DNA from: Sciscionella marina DSM 45152
GTDB lineage: Bacteria > Actinomycetota > Actinomycetes > Mycobacteriales > Pseudonocardiaceae
DNA length: 64,000 nt
Direction of reading: 5' to 3'
NCBI RefSeq assembly: GCF_000379465.1
Contig: NZ_KB905403.1
Coordinates: 62,181-126,180 of the forward strand
The position numbers and the translations under genes are program-made. Positions 57,650-64,000 of this stretch are shown one piece after another (position 1 is the stretch's first letter; every line of letters begins with the position of its first letter). The notes beneath the pieces were generated by a model. That model was given only the letters and a program-made list of their open reading frames with translations. It had not been told where the DNA came from and did no database searches.

Positions 57650-57723
57650 GTTGAGCCGTTCTGACTCAAGGTTGCTTGACGAACTGTTCGCAACAAGGCA
57701 GACTTGAGTTAGGTCCACTCACG
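57650..57723 (+). promoter_or_regulatory. dnaK promoter with two HAIR (HspR) operators
   Basis: HAIR 1 is GTTGAGC-N7-ACTCAAG (57650-57670); HAIR 2 is CTTGAGT-N7-ACTCACG (57703-57723). The known consensus is CTTGAGT-N7-ACTCAAG. Between them the promoter reads TTGACG (57676-57681), 17 bp, CAGACT (57699-57704), so HspR bound at HAIR 2 would cover -10 and the start site. The regulator is encoded at the end of the operon. Confidence 0.85.
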
Positions 57724-57788
57724 TGGCGTAAGAGCCGCGCGTGCAGCAGCGGCCGACACCAGAGCAGAACAAGCTAGGAGGTAGTCCC

Positions 57789-59645
57789 ATGGCGCGAGCG
57801 GTCGGTATCGACCTCGGCACGACCAACTCGGTCGTCTCCGTCCTCGAGGGCGGTGAGCCGACGGTCATCGCCAACTCCGAGGGTGCCCGTACCACCCCGT
57901 CGATCGTCGCCTTCGCCAAGAACGGCGAGGTGCTCACCGGACAGTCCGCGAAGAACCAGGCGGTCACCAACGTGGACCGGACCATCCGTTCGGTCAAGCG
58001 GCACATGGGCACCGACTGGCACACCGACGAGTTCGACGACAAGAAGTACACCGCGCAGGAAATCTCGGCGCGCGTGCTGATGAAGCTCAAGCGGGACGCG
58101 GAGTCCTACCTCGGCGAGGATGTGGACGACGCGGTGATCACCGTCCCCGCCTACTTCGAGGACGCCCAGCGTCAGGCCACCAAGGAAGCCGGGCAGATCG
58201 CCGGGCTGAACGTGCTGCGGATCGTGAACGAGCCGACCGCGGCCGCGCTGGCCTACGGCCTGGAGAAGGGCGAGAAGGAGCAGACCATCCTGGTCTTCGA
58301 CCTCGGTGGCGGCACCTTCGACGTCTCCCTGCTCGAGGTGGGCGACGGCGTCGTCGAGGTCCGCGCGACCTCCGGTGACAACCACCTCGGTGGTGACGAC
58401 TGGGACCAGCGCATCGTCGACTGGCTGGTGGACCGGTTCAAGAGCGCCAACGGCATGGACCTCACCAAGGACAAGATGGCGCTGCAGCGCATCCGGGAGG
58501 CCGCGGAGAAGGCGAAGATCGAGCTGTCCAGCTCCTCGAGCGCCAGCATCAACCTGCCCTACATCACCGTGGACGGGGACAAGAACCCGCTGTTCCTGGA
58601 CGAGACGCTGTCCCGCGCGGAATTCCAGCGCATCACGAGCGACCTGCTGGACCGCACCAAGACCCCGTTCAACAACGTGATCCGGGACGCCGGGATCAAG
58701 ATCGGCGACATCGACCACATCGTGCTCGTCGGCGGTTCCACCCGGATGCCCGCGGTCGCGGACCTGGTCAAGGAGCTCGCCGGTAAGGAGCCGAACAAGG
58801 GCGTCAACCCGGACGAGGTGGTCGCGGTCGGTGCCGCGCTGCAGGCCGGTGTGCTCAAGGGTGAGGTCAAGGACGTCCTGCTGCTGGACGTGACCCCGCT
58901 TTCCCTCGGTATCGAGACCAAGGGTGGCGTGATGACCAAGCTCATCGAGCGCAACACCACGATCCCGACCAAGAAGTCCGAGATCTTCTCCACCGCGGAC
59001 GACAACCAGACCACGGTCGGCATCCAGGTCTTCCAGGGTGAGCGTGAGATCGCCGCCTACAATAAGAAGCTGGGCACCTTCGATCTGACCGGGATCCCGC
59101 CCGCACCGCGTGGCGTGCCGCAGGTCGAGGTCAGCTTCGACATCGACGCCAACGGCATCGTGCACGTGAACGCCAAGGACATGGCCACGGGCAAGGAACA
59201 GGGCATGCAGATCACCGGTGGCTCCGCCCTCGGGCAGGAGGACATCGACCGCATGGTCAAGGACGCCGAGGCGCACGCGGAGGAGGACAAGCAGCGCCGC
59301 GAGGAGGCCGAGGTCCGCAACCAGGCCGAGACGCTGGTCTACCAGACCGAGAAGTTCGTGAAGGACAACGACGAGAAGGTCCCGGACGAGGTCAAGACCA
59401 AGGTCAACGCCGCGATCGACGAGGCCAAGGAAGCCCTCAAGGGCGAGGACATCGAGCGCATCAAGGCCAGCGTGGAGAAGCTCGCGAGCGAGTCCCAGGC
59501 CATCGGCCAGTCCATGTACGCGGACTCGGGTGCCGAGGCCGCCGGTGGGGCCGAGGGCGCCGCATCCGGAGCCGAGGCCAAGGACGCCGGTGCCGAGGAT
59601 GTCGTCGACGCCGAGATCGTCGATGAGGACGAGAAGAAGAAGTAA
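57789..59645 (+). CDS. dnaK: Chaperone DnaK (Hsp70)
   Basis: Protein of 618 residues. The ATPase domain begins [13 protein letters not shown] and has [12 protein letters not shown] and [12 protein letters not shown]; the substrate domain includes [12 protein letters not shown]. An acidic tail ends [10 protein letters not shown]. It folds nascent and damaged proteins with DnaJ and GrpE. ATG at 57789 follows GGAGG by 7 bases; the leader is about 78 nt from the predicted start. HAIR operators upstream give HspR control and DnaK-HspR feedback as in Streptomyces. Confidence 0.98.
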   Translation: MARAVGIDLGTTNSVVSVLEGGEPTVIANSEGARTTPSIVAFAKNGEVLTGQSAKNQAVTNVDRTIRSVKRHMGTDWHTDEFDDKKYTAQEISARVLMKLKRDAESYLGEDVDDAVITVPAYFEDAQRQATKEAGQIAGLNVLRIVNEPTAAALAYGLEKGEKEQTILVFDLGGGTFDVSLLEVGDGVVEVRATSGDNHLGGDDWDQRIVDWLVDRFKSANGMDLTKDKMALQRIREAAEKAKIELSSSSSASINLPYITVDGDKNPLFLDETLSRAEFQRITSDLLDRTKTPFNNVIRDAGIKIGDIDHIVLVGGSTRMPAVADLVKELAGKEPNKGVNPDEVVAVGAALQAGVLKGEVKDVLLLDVTPLSLGIETKGGVMTKLIERNTTIPTKKSEIFSTADDNQTTVGIQVFQGEREIAAYNKKLGTFDLTGIPPAPRGVPQVEVSFDIDANGIVHVNAKDMATGKEQGMQITGGSALGQEDIDRMVKDAEAHAEEDKQRREEAEVRNQAETLVYQTEKFVKDNDEKVPDEVKTKVNAAIDEAKEALKGEDIERIKASVEKLASESQAIGQSMYADSGAEAAGGAEGAASGAEAKDAGAEDVVDAEIVDEDEKKK

Positions 59646-59647
59646 CG

Positions 59648-60316
59648 ATGGCGTCCGAGAACCAGCAGAACGAGGACGGCACGGCAGAGGAGCCTCGCGT
59701 GGTGGTCCGGGACCGGCGCAAGGTCGATCCCGAGACCGGCGAGGTGCGGCCGGCCGAGGAAGTGGCCGAGGCGGACGAGGTGCCGATCGAGGTGGAGATG
59801 CCGGAGGCCGGTGAAAGCGGGGCCGCGCCGCAGTCCGACACTGCCAAGCAGCTCGAGGAGCGGACCGCGGACCTGCAGCGCCTGCAGGCCGAGTACGCCA
59901 ACTACCGGCGCAGGGTGGAACGCGACCGCGAGGTCTCGGCGGTGAACGCCAAGGCCGGACTGGTCGCCGAACTGCTCACCGTGGTGGACGACATCGAGCG
60001 GGCCGCCCAGCACGGCGACCTCACCGGTGCCTTCAAATCCGTCGCGGACAAGCTCACCGGAGTGCTGCAGCAGGCGGGCCTGGAATCGTTCGGTACCGAG
60101 AACGAGCCGTTCGACCCGAACGTGCACGAGGCCGTGCAGCACAACACCTCCGCCGAGGTGGCGGGGCCCACCGTGACCACGGTGCTGCGCCGCGGGTACA
60201 AGATCGGCGAGAAGGTGGTGCGCAACGCCATGGTCGCGGTGACCGACTACGAGGCGCCCGCGGGTGAGGAGTCCGCCGGTTCCGAGGAGTTCGCGGCACC
60301 CGAACAGCAGCAATGA
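59648..60316 (+). CDS. grpE: Nucleotide exchange factor GrpE
   Basis: Protein of 222 residues. A disordered acidic N-terminal region (about 1-65) precedes the dimerising coiled coil (LQRLQAEYANYRRRVERDRE) and the beta domain ending with NAMVAVTDY. It releases ADP from DnaK. It starts 2 bases after the dnaK stop. Confidence 0.97.
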   Translation: MASENQQNEDGTAEEPRVVVRDRRKVDPETGEVRPAEEVAEADEVPIEVEMPEAGESGAAPQSDTAKQLEERTADLQRLQAEYANYRRRVERDREVSAVNAKAGLVAELLTVVDDIERAAQHGDLTGAFKSVADKLTGVLQQAGLESFGTENEPFDPNVHEAVQHNTSAEVAGPTVTTVLRRGYKIGEKVVRNAMVAVTDYEAPAGEESAGSEEFAAPEQQQ

Positions 60317-60344
60317 CCGCGGTAGCGGAAGGAGGGACACCACG

Positions 60345-61526
60345 ATGACCGCACGGGACTGGATCGACAAGGATTTCTACGCCGAGCTCGGTGTTTCCTC
60401 CTCCGCCTCCGCGGACGAGATCAAGAAGTCGTACCGCAAGCTCGCCCGGGAGAACCATCCCGACGCCAATCCCGGCAACGCCTCGGCCGAGCAGAAGTTC
60501 AAGGCCGTCTCCGAGGCGTACGGGGTGCTCTCCGATCCGGAGAAGCGCAAGCAGTACGACGAGGCGCGTTCGATGTTCGGCTCCGGCGGCCGGTTCGCCG
60601 GTGGCGGCTTCGGCGGCCAGCAGGCGCCGGGCGGGTTCGACATCAGCGACCTGTTCGGCAACATGCAGACCGGGACCGGCGAGGCCGGCGGCGGACTCGG
60701 TGACATCCTCGGCGGGCTGTTCGGCCGGGGGCGCTCGGGTGCGAGCGCGGGTGCCGCCCGGCCACGGCGCGGCGAGGACGTGGAGACCGAGATCCGCATC
60801 GACTTCACCGAGTCGATCAAGGGCGCGACCGTGCCGCTGCGGCTCGCTTCCCCGGCCACCTGCGACACCTGTCACGGGAACGGGGCGAAGCCGGGCACGA
60901 ACGCACACCAGTGCGCCACCTGCCACGGTTCCGGGCTGGTCTCCTCGAGTCAGGGCGCGTTCGCGTTCTCCGAACCCTGTCGTGACTGCCGGGGAACGGG
61001 GCGCATCATCGAGACCCCGTGCCCGGAATGCGGCGGCAGCGGGGTGTCCACGAAGACACGCACCCTGACCGTGCGGATTCCGCCCGGTGTCGAGGACCTG
61101 CAGCGGATCCGGCTCGCCGGGCAGGGCGAACCGGGCGCCAACAAGGGACCGAGCGGCGACCTGTTCGTCGTCGTGCACGTCTCGCCGCACAAGGTGTTCG
61201 GGCGCTCCGGCAACGATCTGACGATCACCGTCCCGGTCACCTATCCGGAGCTCGTGTTCGGCACCACGCTGACCGTGCCCACCCTGGACGGCAAGGTCAG
61301 CCTGAAGGTGCCCTCGGGCACCGCGTCCGGGCGCACCCTGCGCGCCAGGGGCAAGGGTGTGGCCCGCAGGGACGGTCGGACCGGTGACCTGCTCGTCACG
61401 CTGAAGGTGGCCGTCCCGGCTACCATCGATGCGAAGGCGCGCAAGGCTCTCGAGTCCTACGCCGAAGCCATCGCCGAGGACAACCCGCGCGCTGAACTGG
61501 ACGCGATGCTGAACGGGGCTGACTGA
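60345..61526 (+). CDS. dnaJ: Chaperone DnaJ (Hsp40), DnaJ1-type
   Basis: Protein of 393 residues. The J domain has HPD (about residue 38); a Gly/Phe-rich region follows; the zinc-binding domain has four C-x-x-C-x-G-x-G motifs (CDTCHGNG, CATCHGSG, CRDCRGTG, CPECGGSG). It stimulates DnaK. ATG at 60345 follows GGAGGG. The stop overlaps hspR (TGATG). Confidence 0.97.
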   Translation: MTARDWIDKDFYAELGVSSSASADEIKKSYRKLARENHPDANPGNASAEQKFKAVSEAYGVLSDPEKRKQYDEARSMFGSGGRFAGGGFGGQQAPGGFDISDLFGNMQTGTGEAGGGLGDILGGLFGRGRSGASAGAARPRRGEDVETEIRIDFTESIKGATVPLRLASPATCDTCHGNGAKPGTNAHQCATCHGSGLVSSSQGAFAFSEPCRDCRGTGRIIETPCPECGGSGVSTKTRTLTVRIPPGVEDLQRIRLAGQGEPGANKGPSGDLFVVVHVSPHKVFGRSGNDLTITVPVTYPELVFGTTLTVPTLDGKVSLKVPSGTASGRTLRARGKGVARRDGRTGDLLVTLKVAVPATIDAKARKALESYAEAIAEDNPRAELDAMLNGAD

Positions 61527-61975
61527 TGGACGCCGAGTTCGACCCGAGAATGGCACCCCCGGACGCCGACGCTCCGGTGTACGTCATCTCGGTCGCGGCG
61601 CAGCTCTCCGGTCTGCACGCGCAGACCCTGCGCTCCTACGACCGGCTGGGCCTGGTTTCGCCCGGCCGGTCGAGCGGGGGCGGGCGGCGGTACTCCGTGC
61701 GGGACATCGCCCTGCTGCGCGAGGTGCAGCGGCTCTCCCAGGAGCAGGGCGTCAATCTCGCGGGTATCAAGCGGATCATCGAGCTGGAGAACCAGGTCGA
61801 TGCGCTGCGCGCCAAGATCACCGAGCTCACCGAGGAACTCGCCGCGACCCAGGCGGCAGCTTCCCAGGCGGCCGCGGCGATCCACCGTTCCTACCGCAAC
61901 GAGATCGTGCCGGTGCGCGAGCAGAACACCTCGCTCGTGGTGTGGAATCCGCGCCGCCGTCCGCCGCGGCGCTGA
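61526..61975 (+). CDS. hspR: Heat-shock repressor HspR (MerR family)
   Basis: Protein of 149 residues. The winged helix (about 18-88) reads YVISVAAQLSGLHAQTLRSYDRLGLV, then RRYSVRDIALLREVQRL. A coiled coil (about 90-120) and an Arg/Pro-rich tail follow. It represses the dnaK operon at HAIR sites, with DnaK as co-repressor in known cases. It is translationally coupled to dnaJ. The stop is followed immediately by the convergent ABC gene. Confidence 0.96.
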   Translation: MDAEFDPRMAPPDADAPVYVISVAAQLSGLHAQTLRSYDRLGLVSPGRSSGGGRRYSVRDIALLREVQRLSQEQGVNLAGIKRIIELENQVDALRAKITELTEELAATQAAASQAAAAIHRSYRNEIVPVREQNTSLVVWNPRRRPPRR

Positions 61976-62746
61976 TCACCGGACCTGGTTGAGGAACGCC
62001 TTCGTGCGTTCCGTGCGCGGATTGTCCAGTACCTCGGCAGGCGGTCCCTGTTCGACGATCACCCCGCCGTCCATGAACACCACGCGGTCGGCGACCTCCC
62101 GCGCGAACCCGATCTCGTGCGTCACCACGACCATGGTCAGCCCGTCCTCGGCGAGTTTCTTCATGGTCTGCAACACTTCCCCGACCAGTTCCGGGTCGAG
62201 CGCGCTGGTCGGTTCGTCGAACAGCATCAGCTTCGGCCGCATGGCAAGCGCCCGGGCGATCGCGACCCGCTGCTGCTGACCACCGGAGAGCTGCTTCGGA
62301 TAGGCGTCGGCTTTCTCCGCGAGCCCGACCCGGTCGAGCAGTTCCCTGGCGTGCCGCAGCGCATCGGCCTTGGCCGCACCGGCGACCCCGACCGGTGCCT
62401 CGATGATGTTGCCGAGCACGGTCAGATGCGGGAACAGGTTGAATTGCTGGAAAACCATGCCGATGTGGCGGCGCTGCGCGGTGATCCGCGAGGGGCGCAG
62501 ATGATGCACCGTCCTGCCGTGCACCCGGTGGCCGATGAGCTCGCCCGCCACGTGGATCGAGCCGCCGTCGATGCTCTCCAGATGGTTGACACAGCGAAGA
62601 AATGTGGACTTGCCCGAACCCGAGGGGCCGAGGACGACGACCACCTCACCGGGGGCCACGTCGAGATCGATACCGCGCAGCACCTCGAGCGGGCCGAAGG
62701 ATTTGCGCACCTGACTGGCGTGCACCATGGGCGTGGTCATGATCAT
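61976..62746 (-). CDS. Polar amino-acid ABC transporter, ATP-binding protein
   Basis: Protein of 256 residues. Walker [11 protein letters not shown]-loop FQQFNLFPH, signature LSGGQQQR, Walker [15 protein letters not shown] and H-loop VTHEIGFA place it with GlnQ/HisP-type ATPases. ATG at 62746 follows GAGGAGCGA and overlaps the permease stop. It is the last gene of an operon read from the right edge. Confidence 0.94.
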   Translation of the reverse strand: MIMTTPMVHASQVRKSFGPLEVLRGIDLDVAPGEVVVVLGPSGSGKSTFLRCVNHLESIDGGSIHVAGELIGHRVHGRTVHHLRPSRITAQRRHIGMVFQQFNLFPHLTVLGNIIEAPVGVAGAAKADALRHARELLDRVGLAEKADAYPKQLSGGQQQRVAIARALAMRPKLMLFDEPTSALDPELVGEVLQTMKKLAEDGLTMVVVTHEIGFAREVADRVVFMDGGVIVEQGPPAEVLDNPRTERTKAFLNQVR

Positions 62747-63675
62747 TCGCTCCTCACCGGCTTGCGGCGGCGCAGCAGGGCGAACGCCAAGAATCCCTGT
62801 GGTGCCGCACGAGTGCTGCCCTTCGCGTAGTGCCGTTCGATGAACGACTGCCCGATGTAGAGCACCGAGGTGATGACCAGGTACCAGATACAGGCCACTA
62901 GCAGCAGCGGAATGGTCTGGAAGGTGCGGTTGTACACCGACTGCACGGTGTAGAGCAGATCCGCGAGCGCGATGACGCTCACCAGCGAGGTCGCCTTGGC
63001 CATGTTGATCACCTGGCTGCCGGTCGGCGGCACGATGAACCGCATCGCCTGGGGCAGCACGATCCGGCGCAGCGTGCGCCCGCGCCCCATGCCGAGCGCG
63101 GCGGCCGCTTCCTGTTGCCCGCCGTCGACCGTGATCAGCCCGCCGCGCACGATCTCGGCCATGTAGGCGATCTCGTTCAGCCCGAGCCCGAGGATCGCCG
63201 CGGTCATCGGGGTGATCACGGAGTTCGTCTCGAACTGCGCGAAGGCGGGACCGAACGGGATGCCGATCGAGAGCTGGGGCATCAGCGCGGACATGTTGTA
63301 CCAGAACACCAGTTGCACCAGCAGCGGAGTGCCGCGGAAAAACCAGACATAGCCCGAGCACACCGCGCGCAGCAAGGGATTCTCGGAGAGCCTGCCGATC
63401 GCCACGAGCACGCCGCCGAGGATGCCGATGAACATCGCGATCACGGTGAGCTCGAGGGTCATCAGCAGGCCCTGCCCGATGATCTGCGCGTTCAGATAGC
63501 TCGCGACCACGCCCCATTCGAAGTTTTCGTTGGTCACCAGCATGTGCACGAGCTGGGCGAGCAGCACGAGCAGCACCACACTGGCCACCCAGCGCCAGGG
63601 ATGGCGGACCTTGCGCGCGCCCGCGACGTCGATCTCGGTGCCCTCGATCGGTGGCGAATCGTGCAGCATCGTCAT
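62743..63675 (-). CDS. Polar amino-acid ABC transporter, permease
   Basis: Protein of 310 residues of the HisM/HisQ type, with an N-terminal helix (about 29-47), four to five further helices and the EAA-like loop [26 protein letters not shown]. The [11 protein letters not shown] segment is typical of this family. The N-terminal extension before the first helix is common in actinobacteria. It overlaps its neighbours by 4 bp on both sides. Confidence 0.93.
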   Translation of the reverse strand: MTMLHDSPPIEGTEIDVAGARKVRHPWRWVASVVLLVLLAQLVHMLVTNENFEWGVVASYLNAQIIGQGLLMTLELTVIAMFIGILGGVLVAIGRLSENPLLRAVCSGYVWFFRGTPLLVQLVFWYNMSALMPQLSIGIPFGPAFAQFETNSVITPMTAAILGLGLNEIAYMAEIVRGGLITVDGGQQEAAAALGMGRGRTLRRIVLPQAMRFIVPPTGSQVINMAKATSLVSVIALADLLYTVQSVYNRTFQTIPLLLVACIWYLVITSVLYIGQSFIERHYAKGSTRAAPQGFLAFALLRRRKPVRSE

Positions 63676-64000
63676 GATTTCCTCGCCAGATTGATCCCGG
63701 CCTTATCGAGGCCGTTGTGCGAAACCTTCCATGCGGAAAGGATTTTTCCGTAGGTACCGTTGCGGACGAGTTCGTTGATCGCCGCGGTCAGCACATCGCG
63801 CAGCGGGCCGTTCTTCGGTACCACCGCGCCCTGGTACAGGGTGTCGAAGCCGTTCGGTTTCCCGACTCCGGCCAGCTGCAGATCCTTGCCCGCCATGTTC
63901 ACGAAATAGGTCAGCGGGGCCTGGGAGGAGAAGAACCCGTCCGCGCGATCGGCCTGCACGGCGAGCACCGCGCTCGGCTGGTCCTTGTAGGACTGGATGT
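63672..64000 (-). CDS. Polar amino-acid ABC transporter, substrate-binding protein (5' part missing)
   Basis: Only the C-terminal ~108 residues lie in the window; the frame is open to the right edge. SBP_bac_3 features are seen: [41 protein letters not shown] and the closing [20 protein letters not shown]. It would be secreted and deliver an amino acid or a similar polar solute to the permease. Specificity cannot be read from this part. Confidence 0.9.
   Translation of the reverse strand, partial: IQSYKDQPSAVLAVQADRADGFFSSQAPLTYFVNMAGKDLQLAGVGKPNGFDTLYQGAVVPKNGPLRDVLTAAINELVRNGTYGKILSAWKVSHNGLDKAGINLARKS

Overview
The window comes from a high-GC actinobacterium, most likely of the Pseudonocardiales (Amycolatopsis-like). 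The evidence is the strong G/C bias at third codon positions, frequent GTG starts, the fhaA-fhaB-pstP-rodA-pbpA-pknA-pknB cell-division/kinase operon, the dnaK-grpE-dnaJ-hspR operon with HAIR operators, and a fatty-acid cluster whose content and order match the Rv0238-Rv0244c region of Mycobacterium tuberculosis. The species cannot be named from sequence alone.

Layout. 1-702: end of a 2-oxoacid dehydrogenase E2 gene. 910-9920: lipid module with fadE5, a LuxR regulator, fadA2, fabG4-htdX, an fxsA gene, an SCP2-like gene and a TetR gene. A TAC-N6-GTA dyad recurs at four of its promoter regions. 10064-12965: cold-shock gene, secreted nuclease, VOC protein. 13088-16924: tRNA-Ser(GGA), SRP RNA, Xaa-Pro aminopeptidase, dnaX. 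16929-21455: ROK regulator divergent from a Gfo/Idh/MocA dehydrogenase and a sugar-porter MFS gene, then a TetR gene. 21463-23609: a poorly characterised regulator-like gene, a doubtful small gene and msrA. 23634-32099: surface or glycan-type cluster with a methyltransferase fusion, two paralogous single-TM proteins, a 1236-residue glycosyltransferase/FkbM fusion and an AlgX/AlgJ-like protein. 32220: purC.

33050-39627 is the most striking accessory region. It is a tightly overlapping five-gene operon of two D12-class adenine methyltransferases, an unrecognised protein, a McrB/MoxR-like AAA ATPase and a McrC-like PD-(D/E)xK nuclease. The architecture recalls LlaJI and BsuMI restriction systems, but with adenine rather than cytosine methylases. 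Upstream lie a broken DUF3800 gene, a three-unit 30-bp repeat and tRNA-Leu(CAG).

40087-49764: cell-division/kinase operon. 49860-57537: SDR, S49 protease, LytTR regulator with a DUF485-like/SSS transporter pair, rhodanese, DUF4328 protein, GDPD, CGNR protein and a small Cys-rich protein. 57650-61975: HspR-controlled chaperone operon. 61976-64000: polar amino-acid ABC transporter, cut off at the right edge.

Two patterns run through the whole window. First, a family of about 40-54-bp palindromes (arm GTGCGTGGTTGTGTTGGTT) sits only between genes. Four copies have intact cores and all lie at gene 3' ends; the copies in divergent promoter regions have decayed arms. Second, several genes appear to be transcribed leaderless, with a TAGGCT -10 box exactly 7 nt before a GTG start.
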